Shown: positions 1 to 8,207, counted from the stretch's first letter. The stretch: 59,853 bases of DNA from Mycobacterium yunnanensis (GCF_025823185.1 NZ_JACKVK010000012.1:1-59853), one strand, 5' to 3'. Notes: generated from the sequence alone by a model not told the origin. Made by a program: numbers and translations.

Positions 1-177
1 GTGGTGGAGCCGGCGGATGCGTTGAAGGGGTTGTTGGACAACGCCTATCGTGCTGATGATGCCGACCTGGCTCGTGATCAGACGTTGTTCGCCCTGCTGA
101 TGGGTCTGCGCGAGAGCTCCATCGCCGAGGTCTACGTCCGCGGACGAAAGCTCACACCACTCGCACGGGTGCAGTAG
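1..177 (+). CDS. C-terminal fragment of a guanine-deaminase-like amidohydrolase (partial)
   Basis: An open frame runs from the first base to a TAG stop, giving 58 residues. Near the C-terminus it carries the block LRESSIAEVYVRGRKLTP. This resembles the end of guanine deaminases, where a similar LGDD..I.EVYV.G segment closes the protein. The family hydrolyses guanine to xanthine and ammonia in purine salvage or catabolism. The metal-binding core lies upstream of the window, so activity cannot be judged. The kinase gene starts 5 nt after the stop. The last gene of the window is the N-terminus of the same family. The assignment rests on a short segment, and another ATZ/TRZ-type amidohydrolase is possible. 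Confidence 0.55.
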   Translation: MVEPADALKGLLDNAYRADDADLARDQTLFALLMGLRESSIAEVYVRGRKLTPLARVQ

Positions 178-182
178 AACTC

Positions 183-1973
183 ATGCAGGGAACTCCCTTC
201 GGTCGTTACCGTCTCATCGAATTGCTCGGGCGCGGCGGCATGGGTGAGGTGTGGCGCGCCCGCGACGCGGAAGCCAACGACCGCATGGTGGCGATCAAGC
301 TGCTGCCGCCCCATTTAGCCTCTGACAGCACGTATTCCGCGCGCTTTCGGCGGGAGGCTCATGCGGCCGCCCGACTGAACGACCCGCACATCGTCCCCAT
401 CCACAACTACGGTGAAATCGACGGTCGGCTCTACGTCGACATGCGCCTGGTCGAAGGCCGCGACCTGGAAGAAGTGATGTCCGACGGTCCGATGCAGCCT
501 CAGCGGGCGGTGAGCATCATCGAGCAGGTCGCCAAGGCGCTGCACGCCGCGCATCGGGCTGGGCTGGTGCATCGCGACGTCAAACCCTCCAACGTCCTTC
601 TCGACGCAGACGACTTCGCCTACCTCATCGACTTCGGAATTGCGCGTGCTGCCGACGACACCCGTTTGACCGAGGCTGGTTTCGCGCCGGGAACGCTTCG
701 CTACATGGCGCCAGAGAGGTTTCGGGAAGACCTCGAAGACGAGGGCGCCGGCGTGGACGTCTACGCCCTGGCTTGCAGTCTCTACGAATGCCTCACGGGA
801 GAGCCGCCCTTCAGGGGTACCGATCACCCCAGTCTGATTGCCGCACATCTGAACAGCCCCCCGCCCAAACCGTCGACGACCCGGCCGCACGTACCCGCCC
901 AGCTTGACGCCGTGATCGCCAAGGGCATGGCCAAGGACCCCGGCGAGCGATACGCGACCACCGTCGACTTGGCAAACGCTGCCCGCGCGGCCGTCAGCGA
1001 CCCGGCGTCGCAAACGGCGACCCTTGCCGCGGCGAAAATGCCCGGGACTTCACCGCGTTCGGCGCGCAGTCCAAGGCTTGGCCGGCGGACCAAGATCGCG
1101 CTCCTGTCGGGCGTCGGCGTCGTGGCCGTGGTGGCCGTGGTGGCTGTCGTGTTCGGCATGGTCCGTGGTGGGCGCTCGCCGTCGACGGCCGATTCCGCAA
1201 CGTCGGCTTCGAGGTCCTGGTCGTCACAGCACGTGCTGCCAATCTCCGGGCTCGACCTGCCCGGTCAGGTCGCGGTGGATCCCGTCGGTAACGTCTACGT
1301 CGCCGACTACGGCCACGACCGCGTCGTGAAGTTGACCGCCGGCACCCTGGATCAGGTGACGCTGCCGTTCTCTCAGCTCGTCAAACCCAGTGGGGTGGCG
1401 GTGGATTCGTCGGGCAATGTCTACGTCGCCGACTACGGCAACCGCCGGGTGCTGAAGCTGCCGGCTGGCTCGTCGGAACAGGAGGTGCTGCCGTTCGACG
1501 GCCTGGACTCGCCCGAGAACGTGGCGGTCGATTCGGCTGGCGCCCTGTACGTCACCGATCGGATGGTCAACCGGGTCGTGAAGTTGCCTGCCGGCTCGTC
1601 CAGCCAGGAGGTGCTGCCGTTCGGTGGACTCAACGCCCCCTACGGTGTGGCGGTAGACCCCGGGGGCAACGTCTACGTCAGCGACGCAGGCAACGCACGC
1701 GTCGTGAAGTTGGCGGCGGGTTCCGTCACCCAGGACGTACTGCCGTTCAGCGAGCTCGACGACCCGTCCGGGGTGGCCGTGGGTCCCGACGGCGGTGTCT
1801 ACGTCACCGACCACGGAAGCCAACGTGTGGCGACGCTCGGGGCCGGCTCCTCGAGCCAGCAGGTGCTGCCGTTCAACGGACTCGAGGCCCCCACGTCCGT
1901 TGCGGTGGATTCCGCGGGCAGCGTCTACGTCACCGACGACCCCCAGCGGGTGCTGAAGCTGCCGGTGGGGTAG
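183..1973 (+). CDS. Transmembrane Ser/Thr protein kinase with six-bladed NHL propeller (PknD-like)
   Basis: A 596-residue receptor kinase. Residues 8-265 form a Hanks-type kinase domain: glycine loop GRGGMGEVW (16-24), ATP-anchoring K39, catalytic HRD (130-132), DFG (150-152) and APE near 176. A linker leads to one membrane span at about 305-326. The extracellular part (351-596) is six consecutive 42-residue NHL repeats, each with a VAVDxxGxVYVxD core, which predicts a six-bladed beta-propeller. This is the architecture of mycobacterial PknD, which phosphorylates intracellular targets on Ser/Thr in response to an unknown outer ligand. It follows the truncated amidohydrolase gene by 5 nt and may share its transcript. 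The repeats are unusually regular in length. The ligand cannot be told from sequence. Confidence 0.95.
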   Translation: MQGTPFGRYRLIELLGRGGMGEVWRARDAEANDRMVAIKLLPPHLASDSTYSARFRREAHAAARLNDPHIVPIHNYGEIDGRLYVDMRLVEGRDLEEVMSDGPMQPQRAVSIIEQVAKALHAAHRAGLVHRDVKPSNVLLDADDFAYLIDFGIARAADDTRLTEAGFAPGTLRYMAPERFREDLEDEGAGVDVYALACSLYECLTGEPPFRGTDHPSLIAAHLNSPPPKPSTTRPHVPAQLDAVIAKGMAKDPGERYATTVDLANAARAAVSDPASQTATLAAAKMPGTSPRSARSPRLGRRTKIALLSGVGVVAVVAVVAVVFGMVRGGRSPSTADSATSASRSWSSQHVLPISGLDLPGQVAVDPVGNVYVADYGHDRVVKLTAGTLDQVTLPFSQLVKPSGVAVDSSGNVYVADYGNRRVLKLPAGSSEQEVLPFDGLDSPENVAVDSAGALYVTDRMVNRVVKLPAGSSSQEVLPFGGLNAPYGVAVDPGGNVYVSDAGNARVVKLAAGSVTQDVLPFSELDDPSGVAVGPDGGVYVTDHGSQRVATLGAGSSSQQVLPFNGLEAPTSVAVDSAGSVYVTDDPQRVLKLPVG

Positions 1974-1988
1974 ACCTCGTCACGTGGT

Positions 1989-2789
1989 CTAGGGATCCGT
2001 CATGGCCGTGTCGACGCGCTGCGCGGCGCCCGTCTCGGAATCCTTGCGGCGCAGGGCTTCCAAGATGTCCTCGGCCACGGTGTAGAGCTTGACGTTGCGA
2101 TCCTGGGACTGCTTCACCAGCATCGCGAACGCCTCGTCGGCGTCCAAGTCGTAGAGCAGCCTCAACACTCCCTTGGCCTGGTCGATGATGGAACGCGAAC
2201 TCAGCGCCCGCTCCAGCTGTGACACGGTGTCGCGCGTTTGCTGCCACCGTTGTGCGTTGGTGATCGCCATGCTGGCCGCGACCGTGAACAGCCGAACCAG
2301 CTCCTCGTCGAACGAGTCGAACGCCGATGTGGTGCGACTGTAGACGTTGAGCGAGCCCACCATTTCACGGTCGGCTCCGACGTCACCGACGAGCAGCGGA
2401 GCCGACAGGGTTGCTCGAACCCCGTGAGCCTTCGCAGCGGCCACGAACTCCGGCCACCGGTCCTCCTCGACGTCGACGACCACGCGTACCGGCATACGCC
2501 GCCGCGCCGCCTCCAGGCACGGGCCCCGTCCGGACTCGTACTGTCGAGTGTCGACCTCCACCATCTGCTCGTCGGTGAAGGCGGCGGTGTGCGCATCACC
2601 ATCCTTTGGCAGCACCGTGATGGTGACGGCGTCCGCATCCAGGATGGCCTTCACGGCGGTTTCGGCCACCCGCGTCAACACTTCGTCGAGGGGCTCTTCG
2701 GCGTCTTGAAGTCGACGCAGCGCCTCCACGGCACGCGACGTCGTCGACAGCCGAACAATGGAGTCGACGATGGAGGAATCATCAGTCAT
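1989..2789 (-). CDS. GAF-ANTAR RNA-binding transcription antiterminator
   Basis: A 266-residue protein with a GAF sensor domain (about 35-165) followed by an ANTAR domain (about 185-240; SIIDQAKGVLRLLYDLDADEAF has the typical ANTAR first helices). ANTAR proteins bind paired RNA hairpins in nascent transcripts and prevent termination. The GAF domain probably senses a small molecule or redox state, as in the mycobacterial GAF-ANTAR family. It is convergent with the kinase gene (15 nt apart). The 5' leader directly upstream folds into a two-tier hairpin that includes the likely Shine-Dalgarno sequence (see 2791-2841), suggesting translational autoregulation. The ATG at 2789 is chosen because it follows that leader directly. 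Confidence 0.92.
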   Translation of the reverse strand: MTDDSSIVDSIVRLSTTSRAVEALRRLQDAEEPLDEVLTRVAETAVKAILDADAVTITVLPKDGDAHTAAFTDEQMVEVDTRQYESGRGPCLEAARRRMPVRVVVDVEEDRWPEFVAAAKAHGVRATLSAPLLVGDVGADREMVGSLNVYSRTTSAFDSFDEELVRLFTVAASMAITNAQRWQQTRDTVSQLERALSSRSIIDQAKGVLRLLYDLDADEAFAMLVKQSQDRNVKLYTVAEDILEALRRKDSETGAAQRVDTAMTDP

Positions 2790-2790
2790 C

Positions 2791-2841
2791 GTGAACGCAC
2801 CTTCATGCGGAGCCAGAATGAAGGCACTGACAGGCGTTCAC
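2791..2841 (-). promoter_or_regulatory. Two-tier leader hairpin covering the RBS of the ANTAR gene
   Basis: In the minus-strand RNA, GUGAACGC (2841-2834) pairs perfectly with GCGUUCAC (2798-2791), and inside it CCUUCAU (2824-2818) pairs with AUGAAGG (2806-2800). The apical loop is 11 nt, with a 9-nt bulge on one side and 1 nt on the other. The inner right arm contains GAAGG, the only SD-like sequence, 10 nt before the start codon. The fold would therefore hide the ribosome binding site. I infer a translational switch; the pairing itself is directly visible. Confidence 0.65.
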
Positions 2842-3091
2842 GCGGCTAGAGAACGGTGCCGTCGCATGCTGCTCAGCGACGGACGTAGGAAGAGAACATA
2901 CCGCAGCGGTCATGATGGCCCTCCGGGTATGGCAACACGGGACTGGACCCGGGATCACCGGTGATAGGCCTAGTCAATCGTGGTTGCCGCTCAACGTGGC
3001 AAAACCGTTGCAGCGCACGATAACCAACGTCAATGACGTGATCACTGCCGTGTGCTTCCGGAACCCACGACCCGCGTATAGCTTCTCTTCA
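2842..3091. other. Intergenic region between divergent ANTAR and HPP genes
   Basis: Together with the hairpin this makes about 300 bases without a gene. It must hold the ANTAR promoter on the minus strand. On the plus strand it holds the HPP promoter, with a TAGCTT -10 box at 3079-3084. An open frame entering from 2912 has no start signal and I do not regard it as coding. I see no repeat or mobile element remnant here. Confidence 0.5.
3079..3084 (+). promoter_or_regulatory. -10 box (TAGCTT) of leaderless HPP gene
   Basis: TAGCTT ends 7 nt before the ATG at 3092. In mycobacteria a TANNNT hexamer 6-8 nt before a start codon usually marks a transcript that begins at the start codon. No Shine-Dalgarno sequence is visible, which agrees. 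Confidence 0.5.
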
Positions 3092-3661
3092 ATGAGTTCG
3101 GCGAGCCAGGCGGGCGAGGTGAGCGAACGGTCGATCGCCTCGGCGTCACCCGAGTCGTCCGGCCCTTCCCGGACGCCGTGGTACGTCAGTGGCGCCCCGC
3201 CTCGGCAACGGCTGAGGGTCATCGTCGTCGAGACCCTCGCCAGCTTGGCGGCGCTCGCCCTCGTCGGGGCGCTGACGGTCGTGACGCACGACCCGTGGCT
3301 GATTCCGCCGTTCGCGGCGAGCATGGCGCTGATCGTCGGCGGTGCCCACTTCCCACTTGCGCAACCCCGCAACGTCATCGGCGGGCATGTCGCGTCCTCG
3401 GTCGTCGGCGTGCTCGTCGGTCTGATTGGCATGGACGCCCTCTGGGCTGGCGCGTTGGCCGGTGCCCTCGCCCTGAGCGCGATGAAACTCCTGCGGGTGT
3501 CTCATTCCCCGGCCGCCGCCACCGCGATGATCGCGGTCGCCCCCGTCGGTCCCCGGTGGGAATTCGTCGTCCTGGTCGGATGCGCGGCGGTCATCCTGGT
3601 TGCGGTAGGACTGGCCGGCAACAAGGTCAACGGGGTGCGGTACCCCCACTACTGGTGGTGA
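3092..3661 (+). CDS. HPP family integral membrane protein
   Basis: A 189-residue protein with about four membrane spans and the HPP-family pattern around HFPLAQPRNVIGGH, followed by HSPAAATAMIAV. HPP proteins are inner-membrane proteins. Plant and cyanobacterial members transport nitrite in plastids, but actinobacterial members are uncharacterised. The N-terminal 35 residues are polar and cytoplasmic. An in-frame ATG lies upstream at 2912, but 3092 is preferred because a -10 box sits 7 nt before it and the upstream segment lacks membrane-protein character. It is followed after 87 nt by a lipoprotein gene on the same strand. Transport function is not proven by the sequence. Confidence 0.8.
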   Translation: MSSASQAGEVSERSIASASPESSGPSRTPWYVSGAPPRQRLRVIVVETLASLAALALVGALTVVTHDPWLIPPFAASMALIVGGAHFPLAQPRNVIGGHVASSVVGVLVGLIGMDALWAGALAGALALSAMKLLRVSHSPAAATAMIAVAPVGPRWEFVVLVGCAAVILVAVGLAGNKVNGVRYPHYWW

Positions 3662-3748
3662 CGTGGCGCCGGAGCGCGGCGCCAGCGAAGCACGGCCTCC
3701 ACCGTCGCCGCATTTGACCCACCCGCGGTCAGACGCGAGAGTGAGGCG

Positions 3749-4351
3749 ATGAGCACACGCGCATACCGTCATACGGCAGTCGTCGGCTTGGCCGTGGTCG
3801 CGTTGGCCACCGCAGGCTGCGGCCAGGGTACGAACCTCGACGAGTCGGCGTTACCGCAGGTCGCGTTGATCGCCACGTCCGAGGCACCAGCCCCGCCCAC
3901 CCAGGTGACGCTCGTGGGGGAGAGAGACGTCGAGGTGACGCTGACCGGTCCGATTGCGGCCAAGTACGCGTCGGCCACCGAGTACCAGCGGCAGGCTCTT
4001 GGCAAGCCGCTGACGGGTGATCGCAATGCGGGAACCCGGGAGAGCGGCCTGGTGTTCCAACAGTTCCAGGGGGGCGTCATCACTGCCAGGAACGACTCCG
4101 CGGGCACGCCCGGCTACATCACCTGGGGCAAGATCCGGCAGGCGTGGAACGTGCCGCGGGATCCCCAGGGAGCGCCGTCGGTCACCGGCGAGAACGGCTC
4201 CGTGGGCCCACTGGGCGCGCCCACCAGCGACGAGGAGCCCGTCGGCGATCTCCTGGTCACCACGTTCGAGCACGGCAAGGTCGAGTACGACCCCAAGACG
4301 GATCAGGTCGAGGTGACCGTCGACGGCAAAGTCGTTCCCTCAGGGCTCTGA
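3749..4351 (+). CDS. LGFP-repeat lipoprotein
   Basis: A 200-residue exported lipoprotein. The N-terminus has a basic start, a hydrophobic stretch and a lipobox ending in ATAGC, so Cys24 or a neighbour would be lipidated and anchored on the outer face of the membrane. The mature part contains two LGFP-type repeats (LGKPLTGDR...FQQFQGGVI and LGAPTSDEE...VTTFEHGKV). LGFP repeats occur in actinobacterial envelope proteins and are thought to tie them to cell wall polymers. It lies 87 nt after the HPP gene and ends 15 nt from the convergent GMC gene. No catalytic domain is visible. Confidence 0.82.
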   Translation: MSTRAYRHTAVVGLAVVALATAGCGQGTNLDESALPQVALIATSEAPAPPTQVTLVGERDVEVTLTGPIAAKYASATEYQRQALGKPLTGDRNAGTRESGLVFQQFQGGVITARNDSAGTPGYITWGKIRQAWNVPRDPQGAPSVTGENGSVGPLGAPTSDEEPVGDLLVTTFEHGKVEYDPKTDQVEVTVDGKVVPSGL

Positions 4352-4366
4352 TCGGCACGGCGACGC

Positions 4367-6067
4367 TCATGTCAGGATGGCCCGTGCCGCGCGCTCGGCG
4401 ATCAGCATGACCGGCGCGTTGGTGTTCCCCGACGTGATGGTGGGCATCGCCGAAGCGTCGGCCACTCGAAGGCCGGCGACACGGTACACCCGGCAGTCGG
4501 TGTCCACGACACTGGCGGCCGATCGCGGAACGCCCTGCGCGTCAAAGGATCCCATCGCGCAGGTGCCCACCGGGTGGAAGATGGTCGTGCCGAGTTCGCG
4601 GGCGGCTTGCTGAAGGTCGTCGTCGCTCGTCAGTCCAGGGCCGGGGAGCATTTCCTGCGGGCGGTAGCGGGCCAGTGCGGGGGCCGCCATGATCTGCCGG
4701 GTCATCCGCAAGCCCACGACGGCGGCGTGACGGTCGGCGTCGGTGGACAGGTAGTTGCAGGAGATCGCCGGATGGGTCAACGGATCGGCGCCGGTGATGC
4801 GCACGTGGCCGCGTGAACTCGGCCGCAGGTTGCACACCGAGGGGGTAATCGCCCCAAAGCGATGTAGCGGCTCGCCGAACTTGGCCAACGACAAGGGTTG
4901 CACGTGCCATTCCAAGTCGGGGCTGGCGAACGAGGGGTCGCTCTTGGCGAAGGCGCCGAGCGTGGAAGGTGGCATCGTCATCGGCCCAGAACGCAGCATT
5001 AGGTACTGCAGTCCCATGCCTGCCCGGGTCACCCAGTTGCGGTATAGCGTGTTGACGGTCCGCGCGCCTCGTACCCGGTAGACCGTTCGCAGTTGCAAGT
5101 GATCCTGGAGGTTTTCGCCAACACCCGGCAGGTCGACGGTCAGCGGCACCTGGTGACTGGACAGTAGCCCGGCAGGGCCCAGGCCCGACGCCTGCATGAG
5201 GTGTGGCGTTCCAATCGCTCCAGCACTCAGGATCACTTCCGCGTGGGCCCGGACGTTCATGACGTGGCCGTCCTTGAGAAGCCGCACCCCGATTGCCCTG
5301 TGCCGAGCCGACGTCCAGGCGCCCCGACGCTGCTCGTCGCGGACGTGGTCGTCCATCAGCAGTTTCGTGGCCTGGGCGCGGGTGTAGACGGTGAGGTTGG
5401 GTCGCCGGGCAACCGGGTGCAGGAAGGCGTCGGCCATGGACCAGCGTCGGCCGCGCCGTTGGTTGACGTGGAAGTACGCGCTACCGGCGTTGTCGCCTCG
5501 GTTGAATTCGTCGAGGGGGACGATGCCCTTCTGGGCGGCGGCGGCTTGCCAGGCGTCCAGGATCTTCCAGCGCACCCGCGGCCGTTCGACGCGGATCTCG
5601 CCACCGACGCCGTGCCATTCGTCGGCGCCGCCGAAGTAGTCCTCCAATTCCTTGTAGATCGTCAACGTCTGGCCGGCCGGGCCACCCCACCTCCAGCGGT
5701 CGTCATCGGTGGCAAGCGCCCACAGGTCGTAATCGCTGATCTGTCCGCGCATGTGGATCATGGCGTTGATCGACGAACTGCCCCCGATCACCCGTCCGCG
5801 TGCGTAGTGGATGCTCCGGCCGGCCAGGCCTGGGTCCGGGTCGGTCGTGAAGCACCAGTCGGTGCGGGGGTTGGCGATCGTGTAGAGGTAGCCCACCGGG
5901 ACCTTGATCCACAACCAGTCGTCCTTGCCGCCGGCCTCCACCAGCAGCACACGGTGACGGGGGTTGGCGCTGAGTCGGTTGGCCAGCAGACAACCCGCGC
6001 TGCCTGCTCCCACGATGACGAAGTCGAACTCGGCATCGAAACCGGGGGAGGGACCTATTTCCGACAT
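4367..6067 (-). CDS. GMC-family FAD oxidoreductase (choline dehydrogenase-like)
   Basis: A 566-residue flavoprotein of the usual length. An N-terminal FAD-binding Rossmann motif GAGSAGCLLANRLS starts near residue 21. The GMC signature with GGSSSINAMIHMRG is near residue 98. The C-terminal catalytic region has HPVGTCAMG, containing the active-site His, and the closing GNTNAPVMLIAERAA. The family oxidises alcohols to aldehydes or ketones. Substrate cannot be read from sequence; BetA-type alcohol dehydrogenases are closest in style. A TAGTCT box 6 nt upstream of the ATG (6074-6079) suggests an independent leaderless transcript, although the AAA gene lies only 52 nt upstream on the same strand. 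Confidence 0.9.
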   Translation of the reverse strand: MSEIGPSPGFDAEFDFVIVGAGSAGCLLANRLSANPRHRVLLVEAGGKDDWLWIKVPVGYLYTIANPRTDWCFTTDPDPGLAGRSIHYARGRVIGGSSSINAMIHMRGQISDYDLWALATDDDRWRWGGPAGQTLTIYKELEDYFGGADEWHGVGGEIRVERPRVRWKILDAWQAAAAQKGIVPLDEFNRGDNAGSAYFHVNQRRGRRWSMADAFLHPVARRPNLTVYTRAQATKLLMDDHVRDEQRRGAWTSARHRAIGVRLLKDGHVMNVRAHAEVILSAGAIGTPHLMQASGLGPAGLLSSHQVPLTVDLPGVGENLQDHLQLRTVYRVRGARTVNTLYRNWVTRAGMGLQYLMLRSGPMTMPPSTLGAFAKSDPSFASPDLEWHVQPLSLAKFGEPLHRFGAITPSVCNLRPSSRGHVRITGADPLTHPAISCNYLSTDADRHAAVVGLRMTRQIMAAPALARYRPQEMLPGPGLTSDDDLQQAARELGTTIFHPVGTCAMGSFDAQGVPRSAASVVDTDCRVYRVAGLRVADASAMPTITSGNTNAPVMLIAERAARAILT

Positions 6068-6073
6068 CGACGG

Positions 6074-6079
6074 AGACTA
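6074..6079 (-). promoter_or_regulatory. -10 box (TAGTCT) of leaderless GMC gene
   Basis: On the minus strand TAGTCT is followed by 6 nt and then the ATG at 6067. No SD is visible between them, as expected for a leaderless mycobacterial transcript. Confidence 0.5.
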
Positions 6080-6119
6080 CGACTTCTTGCCGCAGCGGCA
6101 CCATCGTTCCTTGGCTCGG

Positions 6120-7265
6120 TCATTCGGCGTCGGCGTCGGCTCGGAGGAAGGCGGCGAATCCCGGAATGGTGAACCGAAGGAGACCGCGGCCGGCCGGCTC
6201 GATCACACCGCGGTCGATGAGTTCCTGTCGTGGGCGACTCAACGCCTCGGACGTGATGCCCAGCCGTTGCGCAACGGCGCTTCGGGACACGGGACGGTCA
6301 CCGAGTTCGGCCATGGCCTGGACGACTCGTCGTTGCTCCGGGTTGAGTTTGGCCATTCGGCTGCGGAACAGTGCCGCCATTCGTCGGTCGACGCGCTCGG
6401 AAGCCGTGCGGACCAGCGCTGCCTCGACGACGTCGCCCCTTCGGGGCCGCGCGACGTCCCATGCGGCGTCACCGATCAGCTGCACTCGGTGGGGATAACC
6501 CTCGGCCAACTCAATGGCTGCGACCACGGCGTCATCAGTCCACGACACCCCGAGTTCTTGAGCTGGCAGTCGCAGCGCTTCGGCCACCGCGACTTCGCCG
6601 AGAAGACCCATCTCGACGAATTCGGTTCTCTCGCCGAAGGTTGCGGCCTCGGGTACGGCTCTGAGCAAAGACGGCAGGCCCGCCGCGACGATCGCCACCG
6701 GGCATCCTTCCGGTGCACCGTCGAAGTGTTGCAACGCGATCAGCAGGGATCGTCGATCGGCCAGCCGTGCTTCTTGGAACTCGTCGACGAACACCGCGAG
6801 GCCGTGCTGCTGGTGATCGCGGGCGAAGCGGCCAGCGTCGGCAAGACTGCGCTCGACCGCAGCGATCGCCCGGTCTCGTTGGGCTTCGACCCCCAGCTTG
6901 GCCCCGGGAAGTCCGACCTCGACGTGCACCTTCTCGAGGCTACGGAGTACCGCCTTGGCCTTTTGGCTCGTCGATCGACGGCTGATCTCCTCCTTGAGTG
7001 ATGCGGCGAGTTCGGGGCCGAGCGCGGCGTCGTCACGGCCGGTGACCCACGCGGTGAGGTAGCCGGCGGCGGTGGCCTCGCGCTGCGCGGCGCGCAACAA
7101 CGACGTCTTTCCCAGGCCCCGGGATCCGTAGAACGCCAGCAGCGGCCCACCGGAGCGCCCCAACATGCTGGTGCGCGCCAGCCGGGCGCGGATAGTCTCG
7201 AGTTCAGTGCCGCGACCGGCGAGGTAGACGGGCACCGCGCCAGGGGAGTACGGGCTTGGGAGCAC
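6120..7265 (-). CDS. AAA/ORC-type ATPase with C-terminal winged helix
   Basis: A 381-residue protein starting at GTG. The P-loop GSRGLGKTS lies near residue 48 and the Walker B motif LAVFVDEFQE near residue 160. The last 70 residues look like a winged helix-turn-helix (AVAQRLGITSEALSRPRQELIDRGVIEPAGRG). The layout resembles ORC/Cdc6-like or STAND-type ATPases that couple nucleotide binding to DNA binding. Its target is unknown. An 8-bp inverted repeat and 10-bp direct repeats lie directly upstream of its start (7275-7309), suggesting it controls its own promoter. The GMC gene lies 52 nt downstream. Confidence 0.82.
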   Translation of the reverse strand: MLPSPYSPGAVPVYLAGRGTELETIRARLARTSMLGRSGGPLLAFYGSRGLGKTSLLRAAQREATAAGYLTAWVTGRDDAALGPELAASLKEEISRRSTSQKAKAVLRSLEKVHVEVGLPGAKLGVEAQRDRAIAAVERSLADAGRFARDHQQHGLAVFVDEFQEARLADRRSLLIALQHFDGAPEGCPVAIVAAGLPSLLRAVPEAATFGERTEFVEMGLLGEVAVAEALRLPAQELGVSWTDDAVVAAIELAEGYPHRVQLIGDAAWDVARPRRGDVVEAALVRTASERVDRRMAALFRSRMAKLNPEQRRVVQAMAELGDRPVSRSAVAQRLGITSEALSRPRQELIDRGVIEPAGRGLLRFTIPGFAAFLRADADAE

Positions 7266-7285
7266 GGGTCACCCTCGTATCGTCT

Positions 7286-7309
7286 CGTATAGTCTCGCGC
7301 AACTATACG
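7286..7309. promoter_or_regulatory. Inverted repeat CGTATAGT-N8-ACTATACG upstream of AAA gene
   Basis: CGTATAGT at 7286-7293 is the exact reverse complement of ACTATACG at 7302-7309. Two 10-bp tandem units (TCGTATCGTC, TCGTATAGTC) overlap its left side from about 7276. The AT-rich arms stand out in GC-rich DNA. It lies 20 nt from the AAA start and about 120 nt before the secreted-protein genes, so it is a plausible operator for one or both. Confidence 0.5.
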
Positions 7310-7425
7310 CATCCATACGGCCGATGTGGCGACACGGTCCGGTGAAGACAAGCCACCCTTGCCTGGCCGCGTCGGAAGATGCACTATATGACGCACTCGA
7401 CAATTATTCGATGGGGGTTGGATTG

Positions 7426-7665
7426 ATGTCTCGGGGGCGCGGCTTGGCCGCTGGATTCTTGTTGGCGGGAGGCGTGATCCTGAGCGCACCGGCCGCGCAT
7501 GCCGCTCAGGTGGTGAACGTGCCGCCGGTGCCCGTGCCGGTACCGGTGTCGACGGCACCTACCCTGCACATGTTCGACTGCCAGGGCACGACGGGCGACC
7601 GTGGTTGCGGGGCCGGTTTCTTCTGGCGCGACGGATGGCGCGGATTCGGTTGCTACCCATGCTGA
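7426..7665 (+). CDS. Small secreted cysteine-containing protein
   Basis: A 79-residue protein with a signal peptide (MSRGRGLAAGFL..., cleavage probably after AHA near residue 26). A V/P-rich stretch follows, then a short Cys/Gly/Trp-rich tail with four cysteines ending in GCYPC. Such a tail could form two disulfides outside the cell. The ATG at 7426 is chosen because the signal peptide starts there; the ATG at 7411 and longer forms add a non-signal extension. It overlaps the next secreted gene by 7 nt (ATG of the next gene before this TGA), so the two are probably co-translated. I do not recognise a named family. Confidence 0.65.
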   Translation: MSRGRGLAAGFLLAGGVILSAPAAHAAQVVNVPPVPVPVPVSTAPTLHMFDCQGTTGDRGCGAGFFWRDGWRGFGCYPC

Positions 7666-8189
7666 TTCGGACTCTAGCGGTGTCCGCTGGGGTCGTCGCG
7701 GCGACGTTGGCGGTCTGCCCGTCGGCCGCGACGGCGGCGCCAGTCGACTACGCTTCGCTGCCCGTCGACCCCAATGTCGTCACCGACTCGACGGCCTATA
7801 GAGCCGATCCGCCGGTGCAGGACCCCGATGGAAAACCAGGCATCGAGGTCGTCTACAACCATCGCGACGGCACCCGGGCCATCACCGACATCATCCTCGT
7901 GCTGCCCGACGAGCAAGCCGCCACCGTGGCGTTGGACGTCAGTCGCGGCGACGTGCTCGCCGACATCCCCGGGGCGTCATCGCGCCCAATCGCCGTAGGC
8001 CAAAACGGAACTCTGATCACGGGGCGGGCGACCAACGGTCAAGACGCAAGCGTCCTCATCTTCACCCAGGGTCCGGCGGTCGCGGCCGTGCGCTTCAACG
8101 GGGCCGCCGGCGACCCCGTTCCGCTCGATCTGGTCACCGACTACGGCAAGCAACAAGACACCAACATCCTCGCTGCCCTGGGAACCTGA
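7659..8189 (+). CDS. Secreted protein of unknown function
   Basis: A 176-residue exported protein. A signal peptide (MLIRTLAVSAGVVAATLAV..., cleavage near ATAAP at about 27-29) precedes a mature domain of about 148 residues rich in beta-type patterns (DIILVLPDEQAATVALDV). It has no transmembrane segment and no catalytic motif I recognise. The ATG at 7659 overlaps the stop of the previous small secreted gene, which points to translational coupling. In-frame ATGs at 7605 and 7635 would give a longer signal region and cannot be excluded. The two coupled genes may encode interacting exported partners. Confidence 0.7.
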   Translation: MLIRTLAVSAGVVAATLAVCPSAATAAPVDYASLPVDPNVVTDSTAYRADPPVQDPDGKPGIEVVYNHRDGTRAITDIILVLPDEQAATVALDVSRGDVLADIPGASSRPIAVGQNGTLITGRATNGQDASVLIFTQGPAVAAVRFNGAAGDPVPLDLVTDYGKQQDTNILAALGT

Positions 8190-8207
8190 CACCGGCGGGG
8201 CCTTGAT

